A stretch of DNA of 64,000 bases from Salinivirgaceae bacterium. GTDB lineage: Bacteria > Bacteroidota > Bacteroidia > Bacteroidales > SZUA-534. Under the pieces are notes generated by a model. It was not told where the DNA came from. It saw nothing but the letters and a program-made list of their open reading frames with translations, and did no database searches. The stretch is from contig JAFYYA010000058.1 of the NCBI GenBank assembly GCA_017557785.1, positions 1-64,000 of the forward strand, written 5' to 3'. Below, one piece after another: positions 16,600-25,400 of the stretch; within the stretch, counting starts at the first letter, position 1, and each line of letters opens with the position of its first letter. The position numbers and the translations under genes were made by a program.

Positions 16600-17451
16600 A
16601 TGGCACTTAGACAGACACATATTGGGGTGTTTGGTGCGATTGCATTTACAATCGCAGCAACTCTTCTTGTGCCAAAAAGCGCCGACGCCATAAACCGCCG
16701 TTTCCAACGCTATGAGTTGCAACTCGGTGTTGGTCTCGACAATTTCATGGGCGATATCTGCTCGCCGCGCGATGCGTCGAAATACGTATGGGTTATTCCG
16801 CAGACCATCGGTGTTGTGGGCAATGTGGGGATGAAGTACAACCTGACTCGCCGCGATGAATGCAACTGTCTTATATCAAGCACGCAGAGCATAGGTGCAC
16901 AGATGTTTTTCGGGCAACTCAGGGCTGAAGAAGTTGAGAAGAACATCGACAAGTTCTACTACCGCAACGGCATCGGATTCAAATCATATTTTGTCGAACT
17001 ATCGCTGCGCTACGATTGGTATTTCATCAAGGATAAGAAACGTCGGTTCACCTACAAGAAAGTTGGCCGTCCGATAATGAAACGCGCCACAATAGCGCCG
17101 TCGTACTTGTTTGTTGGTGCAGGCGGTTTGTTCAGCACCGGACGGTTCAGTTGGGACAATAAGGACGGCCGTCAGAGCGAGAAATTTTCGAACGTTGCCC
17201 CCGTGCTGATGGGCGGAATTGGCACTAAACTGCGCATCAACCGCAGCGTCAGTTTCGGATTAGAAGCAGGATTGCGATTGGCCATCAATGACAACATTGA
17301 CAACTGCGACGGTAACGTTGAAACCACCCCGACAAAGCCGTGGATTTTCGGCAAATGGTACGACCAGTATCAGTTTATCACGGCCAGTTTCACATTCAAA
17401 ATCCGTGAAAAGAAGAACGGTTGGCCCGATTTCAGGTCGATTGGAAAATAG
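16600..17451 (+). CDS. Exported outer-membrane barrel-like protein (DUF6089-like)
   Basis: A 283-aa protein with an N-terminal export signal (about residues 8-30) and a beta-rich body. The opening YELQLGVGLDNFMGDIC, a conserved feature of DUF6089-type barrels, and later strands (YFVELSLRYDWYFI, SYLFVGAGGLFSTGRF, VSFGLEAGLRLAIND, FITASFTFKIREK) suggest a small outer-membrane barrel. Function is unknown. Three Cys near residues 88-90 and 50 could form a disulphide. The gene is convergent with comEC, the stops being six bases apart. TATATTTA at 16573-16580 is a near-consensus -7 box. Confidence 0.55.
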   Translation: MALRQTHIGVFGAIAFTIAATLLVPKSADAINRRFQRYELQLGVGLDNFMGDICSPRDASKYVWVIPQTIGVVGNVGMKYNLTRRDECNCLISSTQSIGAQMFFGQLRAEEVEKNIDKFYYRNGIGFKSYFVELSLRYDWYFIKDKKRRFTYKKVGRPIMKRATIAPSYLFVGAGGLFSTGRFSWDNKDGRQSEKFSNVAPVLMGGIGTKLRINRSVSFGLEAGLRLAINDNIDNCDGNVETTPTKPWIFGKWYDQYQFITASFTFKIREKKNGWPDFRSIGK

Positions 17452-17456
17452 CGTGA

Positions 17457-19535
17457 TTATTGCAAACGGCAGATATAAGCGCCCTGCCGCCTGACGTTGT
17501 GTGTCTCGCTGTCGGCAAACCAGCGTTCCCATTCTTTAGCCATCCAGGGTTTCACGGTGCCGTCGATAATCACATTATGGAACTTCAGGTTGCGCGGCAT
17601 CTGCCTGACACGGATTCCGGGCGCACCGCTGACAATCAGAAAATCGAGCGTGTCGGCTTGTTTGATTTTGAACGGGACGGTTTTGTCGTCCACAACCATT
17701 CCGCACACGCTGTCGAACACAAAAAATCCATTGCGGGCCATAATGCGGCCGCCAGCATTGTCAGGCTCAACCGTTTCCGAGCGGCCCGATTTCCAGTAAA
17801 TGTCGGCACCTTTGACCATCAGACCGGCCTGTCGGCTGTCGCCGATGCTGTTTTTAAGCCAGTAAGAGCGATTGCCTTCAACAAACTGTGTCATGGCGTT
17901 GCGCGGTGAGTACCAGACGCACAGAGCGTGCGCCGTGCTGTTTTGCAGGGCTTTCAGACTGAATGGCGTGATGTAAACCAGAAATGCCGCCAGCGAGCCG
18001 ATGAGCCAGTTGCAGCGGCGCGTTCTGAGCCACACCAGCAGCCCGACAATCACAACAGCCACCGCCAGCGACTGAAAAACCGAAATGTAGGTGTTCTCGA
18101 TGGTTGAGCCCGGCAGATTGGCGATGACGGTCACCCAGTGGTTCATCGATTTGGCCACCCACGAAGTGGCAACGCCAACCCATTTGGCAGCCACACTGAT
18201 AGGCGACACCGCAAGCAGCAGCATGGTCAGGCCAATCATCACTGCGGCGCCAGGCGACACAATAATGTTCGACAGCCAGAAGTAGACCGGCGTCCGCTCG
18301 AAGTAGTAGAGACAAAACGGAAGCGTGGCAATCTGCGCTGCCACCGACACTGCCGTCAGTTCCCAGAAATAGCGCAGAATGCGCCGTTTGCGGTCGATTT
18401 TGATGAGCCGGACTATTCGTGGCTGAAGTGCCACAATGCCCACCACCGCCGCGTATGACAGTTGAAATCCGGCCTTGAAGAGCATATCGGGATTGATGGC
18501 GAGCAGCAGAAAGGCCGATGCCGCAAGTGTGTTGTAAATCGACATTTCGCGCCTGATCAGCCGTCCCAGCTCAACAAAGGTGAACATCACCGTAGCCCGC
18601 AGCACCGAAGGCGACAGACCGGTGATGAACGCGTAAGTCCAAAGCAGCAGAATGATGAGCACGCGTTTCAGGCGAAACGCCAGATTGCCGCCCAGCGCCA
18701 TCATCAGCAGTTCGAGCACGGCGCACACAATGCCCACATGCATCCCCGACACGGCCAGAACGTGCATGGCGCCGGCGTTCATATATGATTGCTTCACTTC
18801 GGCGTCGATGCTGCTTTTGTAGCCCAGCACAAGCGTCGATGCCAGACCGAGTTCGTTGCCTTCCAGACCGGCTTTCTCGAGCAGCCCCACAAGCGTTTGG
18901 CGGGCATTGAGCGCCCGCTGCTTCAGTCCGTGCACACTGCCGTCGATGGTTTTCCATTCGCCCGGATTGAGAAAAATACTGCCTTGCACGCCGTTCAGTT
19001 GCAAATACTGCGAGTAGTCGAATCCGAACGGATTTTTGGGCATGTCGAGCGAGTCGATTTTCGATGAGAATTCGATGGTTTGACCGGCCTTCAGGCAACG
19101 TGCGGCGCTGTCTTTCATTATGGTTGCCACAATTTTGGCGTCGAACTCATGCCACGAGTCAAGAATGTTGACTGCTTCAATTCTAAGGTCGGCCTTGTAG
19201 GCTTTTCCGCCGTCGGTCGGGTGGCTTGTCACGCTTGCGCGATAAAGGCATTTGTGTATGCCGGCATCGTGCGGAACAGGCGGTGGTGTGGCAAGTTGCG
19301 CACTCGCGAATCCCATCGCCCCGATGGTCACAAAAAGCGTCAGCCCCGTCAGCCATCCGAAACGCATTGAAAGATGTTTTCGGTAAAAGAATACGGCAAT
19401 TGCCAACAGCAGACACACAACGGTAACGCACACAATGTCAATGGTGTGCAAATAGTAATGAGAAATAATACCCAAAGCATAAGGGATAACAATCCTTACG
19501 AATGGATTTTTGTCGAGAAATCCATTTATGCTCAT
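17457..19535 (-). CDS. comEC: ComEC/Rec2-family DNA translocation channel
   Basis: A 692-aa inner-membrane protein. N-terminal helices and a DUF4131-type extracytoplasmic domain (about 90-200, including MPKNPFGFDYSQYLQLNGVQG) lead into the competence domain with the hallmark AMHVLAVSGMHVGIVCAVLE and the TGLSPSVLRATVMF motif, then further membrane helices. The C-terminal ~150 residues take the place of the metallo-beta-lactamase-like domain but lack its HxHxDH motif, as is usual for shorter Bacteroidota ComEC. ComEC imports single-stranded DNA during natural transformation. It lies 123 bases downstream of the HhH/barrel gene and on the same strand, which suggests linked function. Confidence 0.85.
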   Translation of the reverse strand: MSINGFLDKNPFVRIVIPYALGIISHYYLHTIDIVCVTVVCLLLAIAVFFYRKHLSMRFGWLTGLTLFVTIGAMGFASAQLATPPPVPHDAGIHKCLYRASVTSHPTDGGKAYKADLRIEAVNILDSWHEFDAKIVATIMKDSAARCLKAGQTIEFSSKIDSLDMPKNPFGFDYSQYLQLNGVQGSIFLNPGEWKTIDGSVHGLKQRALNARQTLVGLLEKAGLEGNELGLASTLVLGYKSSIDAEVKQSYMNAGAMHVLAVSGMHVGIVCAVLELLMMALGGNLAFRLKRVLIILLLWTYAFITGLSPSVLRATVMFTFVELGRLIRREMSIYNTLAASAFLLLAINPDMLFKAGFQLSYAAVVGIVALQPRIVRLIKIDRKRRILRYFWELTAVSVAAQIATLPFCLYYFERTPVYFWLSNIIVSPGAAVMIGLTMLLLAVSPISVAAKWVGVATSWVAKSMNHWVTVIANLPGSTIENTYISVFQSLAVAVVIVGLLVWLRTRRCNWLIGSLAAFLVYITPFSLKALQNSTAHALCVWYSPRNAMTQFVEGNRSYWLKNSIGDSRQAGLMVKGADIYWKSGRSETVEPDNAGGRIMARNGFFVFDSVCGMVVDDKTVPFKIKQADTLDFLIVSGAPGIRVRQMPRNLKFHNVIIDGTVKPWMAKEWERWFADSETHNVRRQGAYICRLQ

Positions 19536-19658
19536 GATAGTTTGCCCCGATTCGTTGTAATCGAAACAATATTAAGCAATTAGATGCAGAAATGCAAATT
19601 TCCGGGGTGGATTTTTACAAATGCGGCTTAAAACCTTTAAAACTCATGTGTTTTCCCA

Positions 19659-21737
19659 TCAAAACTTCCACCTAACCTGCAACTTAAACTCAGTTTTGTG
19701 GTTTGCGTCAATCATATTGGGCGATGTGCCGATGGTGTTGCGGTCGGCGTATGATGTGCGCGAAGCACGTGCCCAAACAGAGAGATTATCGATTGGCTGC
19801 CAAGTTATTAGCAGATATGTGCGCGTGCCGCGGCCATACATCATCGGGATTGAATAGGCGTAGAGCACATCGTTCTCGTAAGCACTCATACGGGTGTTGT
19901 AACTGTCGGTTTCGAAGATGGCGTAACGGAAAGCAAACGACAGCGGGTAGCGGAACGGCGTGCAGATAACGTCCTGATAGAGCAGGCAACCCTTCTCGGT
20001 GGCCGAACTGCCGCTCTTATAGCCCGACAATTCAATGCGGCTCTTGAGTGTCCAGCGCTGATTGACGGCGTAATTCAGATGATAGCGCGCTGTCCATCGG
20101 CTGACGTCGGCAAGTTGCTGAAGGCCTGTGCTGTCGGCAGCAATTGATTTTTCGCAAGTCTCTATTTTGAATTTCCAACTCATTGATGTCGAGCGGGTTG
20201 CCGCAAAATCGGCTTGCGCCAAAAAATCATTTCCGCGTGATGGGGCGTTCAGACCGTTCCGCAGCCACGGGAAGCGGTAAATATCGTAGTAAGCCGATAA
20301 TTTCCAACGTTTTATGGGTGTGGCTTCAACGCCGAAAAAGAATCCTTCTTCGTTCTGCGTTTTTCCACCTTCGGCAAAGCCGCCCGCGTAACGTGCCTGA
20401 TAATCACGCGAATAGTTGCGGTACAAAACCGATGCTCGCAAACCAGGCGCAAGGCTCATCAGCGAACCCACAACCGCCGCGCGTCCGCCGTTAGCCGACA
20501 TCGCGTACTCGCCAAAAAGGTATAGCGCGCTAAACGAATATTGTGCGTCAATGCTGACATTCAAGTTTTTACGGCCGTCAAAATCGAACTTGTAAAGCGG
20601 CTGCGGCTTCTTCACAAAATCCTTGTCGAACTGATAGCCCAACGCCGTAGCGCCAATGCGGAAATTGTTGCGGTTGAAGTTGATATTTGTGCCCCAAACA
20701 CTCTCTGTTACAGCATCTTCTTTCTCAATCTGCTTGGGCGTGGCGTGCAGTCCCAAAGTTCCAAAAGCCGTAAATCCACCTTCGCCTGCATCGGTCGAAT
20801 CTTGTTCGGTAAGCGTGGCGTCAATCTTCTTGTGTGACCCGAAGGCTGTGAATTGCAAGTCGCTGAATTTTAGCGTAGTGGCCACGCCGCGGTAGAAAAG
20901 GTTCTCGTCAGCCGACGAGTATTTGCGGATGCCCGTGCCCTTTTTGCGGATGTCCATCACAAAAGCCGATTTGCCCGTCGACATTCCCGACCAAGCCACC
21001 AAACCCTGCCCGAACCGCGCGTGAAAATCGCCCACAATGAGAGTTTCAATGGGGCCGATGTCGCTCACGGCGATGTAGGCCGAATAGTAGTCGAATCCTT
21101 TGCGCTGATGGCCGCGGAAAAACTGCTCGCCAGCATCTTTTTCGGCCGTCACGCCAGCCATCAGTTGGCGGTTGTAGTTGAACGAATAGCGGCTGAATAT
21201 TTTCAAATCGTTGCCCGGATAATATTTTTCGGGCGATGCATTCCGCACAGAATCAGACACATCGGCAAACCCGTCCATCTGCTCGGCAACTTTTGTCACA
21301 CGGCTGAAAAGTTCGTTTTTTCCGCGAGCAAGCGCCCGTTTTACGCTGAATCCCGACTGTGCATCGGCATCGCCCAACCTGACAAACGGCAGAAGGCGAA
21401 AAATATCGGTTTGGTCGAAGCCGTCAACCATCGCCAACTCGTAGAGAGTGAGCATCGGGCCGTTGCGGCGCACATAGTCGGTTAGGCTTGCAATCTGAAA
21501 CTCATTTAGGAAATGCAGTTTGGCAAGGTCTTCAGCCGTGGCCGAATTCAAATTGATGGGGTTCTGCGCAAAATATTCCAAATCTTCGGCAATCTGCTCT
21601 AAATCAGCATCTTCATCGAGTTCATCCGACAGATTTTCCATCAATGTCTCAACCGTCTGCCGACCATCACCATCGGTTTGGGCATAGAGCCCGACGGCAG
21701 CAAGAAGAAACATCGATGCAAAAACAACCCGGAGCAT
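19659..21737 (-). CDS. Helix-hairpin-helix protein with predicted outer-membrane barrel
   Basis: A 692-aa exported protein (signal peptide MLRVVFASMFLLAAVGLYAQ). After an acidic linker, residues about 55-120 hold tandem helix-hairpin-helix (ComEA-like) motifs: INLNSATAEDLAKLHFLNEFQ and MLTLYELAMVDGFDQTDIFRL. The remaining 550 residues are alternating strands ending in FKLQVRWKF, with a C-terminal aromatic as in barrel proteins. HhH motifs bind DNA without sequence preference in ComEA. The gene starts on the last base of the preceding stop (TGATG) and is followed by comEC. A role in DNA uptake is an inference; the family is widespread in Bacteroidota and poorly characterised. Confidence 0.65.
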   Translation of the reverse strand: MLRVVFASMFLLAAVGLYAQTDGDGRQTVETLMENLSDELDEDADLEQIAEDLEYFAQNPINLNSATAEDLAKLHFLNEFQIASLTDYVRRNGPMLTLYELAMVDGFDQTDIFRLLPFVRLGDADAQSGFSVKRALARGKNELFSRVTKVAEQMDGFADVSDSVRNASPEKYYPGNDLKIFSRYSFNYNRQLMAGVTAEKDAGEQFFRGHQRKGFDYYSAYIAVSDIGPIETLIVGDFHARFGQGLVAWSGMSTGKSAFVMDIRKKGTGIRKYSSADENLFYRGVATTLKFSDLQFTAFGSHKKIDATLTEQDSTDAGEGGFTAFGTLGLHATPKQIEKEDAVTESVWGTNINFNRNNFRIGATALGYQFDKDFVKKPQPLYKFDFDGRKNLNVSIDAQYSFSALYLFGEYAMSANGGRAAVVGSLMSLAPGLRASVLYRNYSRDYQARYAGGFAEGGKTQNEEGFFFGVEATPIKRWKLSAYYDIYRFPWLRNGLNAPSRGNDFLAQADFAATRSTSMSWKFKIETCEKSIAADSTGLQQLADVSRWTARYHLNYAVNQRWTLKSRIELSGYKSGSSATEKGCLLYQDVICTPFRYPLSFAFRYAIFETDSYNTRMSAYENDVLYAYSIPMMYGRGTRTYLLITWQPIDNLSVWARASRTSYADRNTIGTSPNMIDANHKTEFKLQVRWKF

Positions 21738-22606
21738 CAGATAAAAATTTTCTTATTGATTATCAGCGATATGATATTCAAGATGATGAAACTTGCAAGG
21801 CAGGTCATTGCTGAAATGGCGACTGCCAACGTGAAGATTCCGGTTGTGAGGCTAGTCCATCGGCCCACAGCCGTGCCAATCACCATCGCATCGACATTCA
21901 AAAGAATCAATACAATGTTGATTATCAGCAGAATGATGATTATTGCAATCAGTCCCGACCCCAAGCCTTTGAGGTCGGGCGGACTCAATTCCATATGCGC
22001 CGAAATGCAGATGGCAAGGTAGAGAAACACCCAAAACTGCCATTGGTGCAGGTGTCCGCCGGTGAAAAGCGCGTAAATCATATCGGACGACGATGCGAAA
22101 ACACTCACCATCAGCGACATAAATCCCGACAGCGATGTGAAACTTGCCGTTGACCCGTGAAGCGCCGTCAGCAATGCCTGATTATTCGGCAGTAAAAACC
22201 TGACTAACAGATAGATAATCAACGAGCCAAACAGAATCGGCCCCAAAGCGATGAAGAAATTTCCGATTTGCGCCCACGGGTTGTGCGGGTTGTAGGCGTG
22301 GTTGACGTAGCCCAAAGTGCCGTCTTCGCCGTTGGGCGAATAAAGTTTTATCTCTGTGATTCTGTGCAGAAAAGGGATGCAAAGCAGGGCGTGCCCCAAC
22401 TCGTGCACCGGCGTACCTATCCAACCGGTGAAGTAGATGTCGGATTTTTCGCCCAAAATGTTGACAAAAAGCCGCCGAGTATATCGCGCTAATAGATAGA
22501 GTATCAGCCCAAAAACAAAGAATACCCCGAAAATCGAGAGCAGTTGGAAAAGGGTGGTCAGCAACACTTTCCCGACGAAAGGCCAGAACTCAAACAACGC
22601 GCTCAT
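21737..22606 (-). CDS. Membrane metalloprotease-like protein (M50-like, HELGH)
   Basis: A 289-aa polytopic membrane protein with about seven hydrophobic helices. Helix 1 is followed by GTPVHELGHALLCIPF, a zinc HExxH motif (H68-E69-L70-G71-H72) placed at a membrane boundary as in site-2/M50 proteases; a third ligand is not clear. It may be an intramembrane protease or a degenerate relative. It overlaps its upstream neighbour (ATGA at 22603-22606) and its downstream neighbour (TGATG), so the three proteins should be made in fixed ratio. Confidence 0.55.
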   Translation of the reverse strand: MSALFEFWPFVGKVLLTTLFQLLSIFGVFFVFGLILYLLARYTRRLFVNILGEKSDIYFTGWIGTPVHELGHALLCIPFLHRITEIKLYSPNGEDGTLGYVNHAYNPHNPWAQIGNFFIALGPILFGSLIIYLLVRFLLPNNQALLTALHGSTASFTSLSGFMSLMVSVFASSSDMIYALFTGGHLHQWQFWVFLYLAICISAHMELSPPDLKGLGSGLIAIIIILLIINIVLILLNVDAMVIGTAVGRWTSLTTGIFTLAVAISAMTCLASFIILNIISLIINKKIFI

Positions 22607-23403
22607 AATGAGTATTTTAATGAAACTTGTGTTGACATTGGCAGGTATTGGTGCGTCGAGAATGCGAAGTCGAACGTCAAGCCTTTGAAGGTGTAGCCTG
22701 CGCCAAAGCAGAACTCATTCGGCTTTGAACGAAAGCCTGTCCGCAGATATAAGTTGCTGATTAACTGATATTCAAGTCCAACTTTGCAGCGCAAGTCGGT
22801 CTGCATTGTCTTTTCAACTTCGGCGGCAAGCTGCACAATGTCCGAGAAGAAATAGTTGACACCGAAGCGGAACGAAGTGTTCACACGCTCGTCTTCGTAT
22901 TCGGCCATTTTGGCTCGAGTAGGGTTGAAAACGTGCACGCCAACTTGCATATTATCAATAGGTTTTGCTTGCAAGCCCACTTCAAACAGAAAAACACCAT
23001 TGTTGCCGTAAGCCGACGGTTGGTTGATGTTGAGATAATCGAACTGCAAACCCGCCGACACTCGCTCGCCAAACTGCCGCGCATAGGCTAATCCGAAACT
23101 GTTTTCGGAATATTGAGAATAGCCGAACCTGTTGAAACTCAAGGCAAAATTGCCTGTGCGAGTGTGCAACGCCGCCGCCACCGACTTTGTGCTTGTCTCG
23201 GCCAGTTGGAAACGGTTTTGGTAATTGATGCCGACGGCAAACTTTTGCAAATCAGCCAATCCAGCCTGATTGTTGTTCACCGACCAGAGACCGTTCTGCA
23301 TAACCGACGCGTTGGCCATTGCTTCAAAATTGCCGTCCTGTGCGCCCGCTGTCACCGCCGTAGCCAGCAAAACCGCAAGAATTATGAATCTGTGTTTCCC
23401 CAC
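22603..23403 (-). CDS. Outer-membrane beta-barrel protein (PorV/PorQ-like fold), GTG start
   Basis: A 266-aa exported protein. A GTG start at 23403 gives a textbook signal peptide (MGKHRFIILAVLLATAVTAGAQ); the longer frame to 23502 is rejected because a consensus promoter (23424-23454) lies inside it and no ATG is found between. The body is a series of strands of the FadL/PorV type (GLWSVNNNQAGLAD, SFGLAYARQFGERVSAGLQFDYL, VGVHVFNPTRAKM, YLRTGFRSKPNEFCFGAGYTF). Function unknown. It is the first gene of a coupled operon with the M50-like and HhH genes. Confidence 0.6.
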   Translation of the reverse strand: MGKHRFIILAVLLATAVTAGAQDGNFEAMANASVMQNGLWSVNNNQAGLADLQKFAVGINYQNRFQLAETSTKSVAAALHTRTGNFALSFNRFGYSQYSENSFGLAYARQFGERVSAGLQFDYLNINQPSAYGNNGVFLFEVGLQAKPIDNMQVGVHVFNPTRAKMAEYEDERVNTSFRFGVNYFFSDIVQLAAEVEKTMQTDLRCKVGLEYQLISNLYLRTGFRSKPNEFCFGAGYTFKGLTFDFAFSTHQYLPMSTQVSLKYSL

Positions 23404-23423
23404 AACAATGTGATTTTGTTGTT

Positions 23424-23454
23424 GCAAGATACAAATGATTAACGCAAACGCAAA
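23424..23454 (-). promoter_or_regulatory. Promoter of the barrel/M50/HhH operon
   Basis: On the minus strand, TTTG (23454-23451), a 19-base spacer, then TATCTTGC (23431-23424). The -33 box and spacing are ideal; the -7 box differs from TAnnTTTG at two positions. It lies 20 bases before the GTG start. Upstream, 23441-23505 is an A-rich array of AAACG/AAACGC words. Confidence 0.55.
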
Positions 23455-23571
23455 GGGAAAAACGAAAACGTAAACACAAACGCTAACTGAAAACGCAAAC
23501 AAATTGTTAGCATCGTTTCAACTTAAAAAATGATTCGCCCAAAACCTTTCCGATTAAATCGGTTAGAAACT

Positions 23572-23579
23572 TATCTTTG
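23572..23579 (+). promoter_or_regulatory. Candidate -7 promoter box of the serine hydrolase gene
   Basis: TATCTTTG is an exact TAnnTTTG match, 18 bases before the ATG at 23598. TTTC at 23547-23550 is a weak -33 candidate. Confidence 0.5.
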
Positions 23580-23597
23580 CAACCACAACAAAAAGCG

Positions 23598-24824
23598 ATG
23601 ATTACAAACTGCATAAAACAAGTTTGGCCGATGCTGGTGGCTGCGGCGGCAATGGTGGTTGTGTGCCATGTCGGAAGCCGTCAAAGTTGCACAGAATCGA
23701 CAGAAACAGCCATTGTTGAGCAGCCGAAGAGAGCCACGAAGTTCACTTATACCGATGAGCAGATTGCCGCCATCGACACACTGATTGGCAAACTCTGCCA
23801 AAACGGCAATTTCAGTGGCGCCGTGCTTGTTGGACAGAAAGATAGCATTTTGTACCAGCGCTGCTGCGGATTGGCCAATATTCGTGAACGCGAACCTATT
23901 ACCGACACAACCGCTTTTCAGTTGGCGTCTGTTTCGAAACAGTTCACAGCAGTGGCCATCTTGCAACTCTACGAGCGTGGCAAACTGCGCCTGACCGACA
24001 GTGCAGTCAAATATCTGCCGGGCTTCCCTTATCCCGATATCACCATTCATCAACTGTTGGTGCATCGCTCAGGGTTGCCAAACTATCACTACCTGTGCGA
24101 CCGCAAGCGAATGCTCGACGACCCCTATTTTAGCAACCAACAGATTGTGGCCGAACTGATTGAAGCCAACGCCGGGCGCTATTACTTGCCAAACCGCCGC
24201 TTTCAGTATAGCAACACTGGTTACGCCGTGCTGGCTGCCGTGGTTGAAGCCGTTTCGGGGCTGAAATTCGAGAACTATCTGGAAGAGAATATTTTCAAGC
24301 CATTGGGAATGACGCACACGTTCGCCTACCGTGCAATGAAAAGCGTCAGTTACCCGCCGCACGCTACCGGCTATGCACGTGGCCGCACGCCTGCCGATGA
24401 CAACTATCTCGACCATTTCCTGGGCGACAAGGGCATCTATTCTACCACTGCCGACCTGTTCCGCTGGGACCAAGGGCTCTATTCGGGCAGAATCATCAAT
24501 CCTGACACGCTGCAACTGGCCTTTCAGCCGATGGGCAAGCGCCCCAAAGCGCGTTCAAACTACGGCTACGGCTGGCGCATAGGCAAATTCGGCAACAGCG
24601 AGATTCCAATCCACTTCCACAGCGGCTGGTGGCACGGCTTCAAGACATCGCTGGTGCGGATTCCGCAAGACAGCGCCACCATTGTCATATTGCGGAACAA
24701 CAATCGCAACGGTGTGGGAATCAACCGCATACTTGACATTCTTTATCCGTCGGAAAATGCCGCCAACGACGATTTTGAAGATGCCGATAATTCTGCTGCA
24801 GCCGACAGCACGGGCACGCTCTAG
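23598..24824 (+). CDS. Serine hydrolase, class C beta-lactamase/penicillin-binding fold
   Basis: A 408-aa protein with an N-terminal hydrophobic export signal (residues about 8-25, possibly a lipoprotein at C23). The catalytic motifs are SxxK as SVSK (S111, K114), YSN (Y204-N206) and an HSG triad equivalent to KTG in FHSGWWHG. Such proteins include D-amino-acid peptidases, esterases and AmpC-like enzymes; HSG in place of KTG is usual in the esterase/peptidase members. The ATG at 23598 is preferred over a TTG seven codons upstream, which lies inside the -7 box. It stands alone and is convergent with the GNAT gene. Confidence 0.75.
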   Translation: MITNCIKQVWPMLVAAAAMVVVCHVGSRQSCTESTETAIVEQPKRATKFTYTDEQIAAIDTLIGKLCQNGNFSGAVLVGQKDSILYQRCCGLANIREREPITDTTAFQLASVSKQFTAVAILQLYERGKLRLTDSAVKYLPGFPYPDITIHQLLVHRSGLPNYHYLCDRKRMLDDPYFSNQQIVAELIEANAGRYYLPNRRFQYSNTGYAVLAAVVEAVSGLKFENYLEENIFKPLGMTHTFAYRAMKSVSYPPHATGYARGRTPADDNYLDHFLGDKGIYSTTADLFRWDQGLYSGRIINPDTLQLAFQPMGKRPKARSNYGYGWRIGKFGNSEIPIHFHSGWWHGFKTSLVRIPQDSATIVILRNNNRNGVGINRILDILYPSENAANDDFEDADNSAAADSTGTL

Positions 24825-24860
24825 AAGATTAAAAAGAGTAACGGGTAAGGTTCTGATTCA

Positions 24861-25391
24861 TTACGCTTTGCGCGAATCAATCAGTTGCATTTCAATCTCA
24901 TCAATATAGCCGTTGGCCGATTTGAGCCACTCTTTGCGCTGGCCGCATTGTGTGAATCCGGCTTTTTCGAAGACCCGAAGACTTGCGGCGTTGTCGGCAG
25001 CGACAGAGCAGTATAACTGATGAAGGTGCAGAAAATCAAAGCAATATCCGATTAAAAGTTGAAGACTTTGAGTGGCAAAACCGTGTCGTTGGTTTTCATC
25101 GCCCAGAACGGCAATTCCCACTGCAGCCCGCAGATGAAAGGGGTCGAAATCGAACAGGTCGATGGCGCCGATGGTTGAGTTTGAGTCTTTTCGGACAATC
25201 ATCAGCCGCAGCTGTTTGGTGGTGTAGATGTCGTTCTGCGCATCGGCGATGTACTGCTTGATGGCAAACCGCGAGTATGGCACTGTGGTGCAGCCGTAGC
25301 GCCACAGTTGCGTGTCATTCTCGCATCGGAACAGAAAGTCGATGTCTTCCGGCTCAACGGCTCTCAACACTATGCTGTCGTTTTCGAGCAT
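24861..25391 (-). CDS. GNAT-family N-acetyltransferase (RimJ/RimL-like)
   Basis: A 176-aa cytosolic acetyltransferase. The order is typical of GNAT: N-terminal LRAVEPEDIDFLFRCEND, central strand STIGAIDLFDFD, the acetyl-CoA loop region GDENQRHGFATQSLQLLIGYCF (Q/RxxGxA-like), and the C-terminal NAASLRVFEKAGFTQCGQRKEW motif. Substrate is unknown; proteins, spermidine or small amines are all possible. It begins nine bases after the PorE-like gene on the same strand and is probably cotranscribed with it. Confidence 0.75.
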   Translation of the reverse strand: MLENDSIVLRAVEPEDIDFLFRCENDTQLWRYGCTTVPYSRFAIKQYIADAQNDIYTTKQLRLMIVRKDSNSTIGAIDLFDFDPFHLRAAVGIAVLGDENQRHGFATQSLQLLIGYCFDFLHLHQLYCSVAADNAASLRVFEKAGFTQCGQRKEWLKSANGYIDEIEMQLIDSRKA

Positions 25392-25400
25392 CGGTTGCTG

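Noticed and set aside
23404-23502. Longer N terminus for the barrel gene, starting at 23502
   Set aside because: It would cover the promoter at 23424-23454 and place the signal peptide internally; the GTG at 23403 gives a proper signal.
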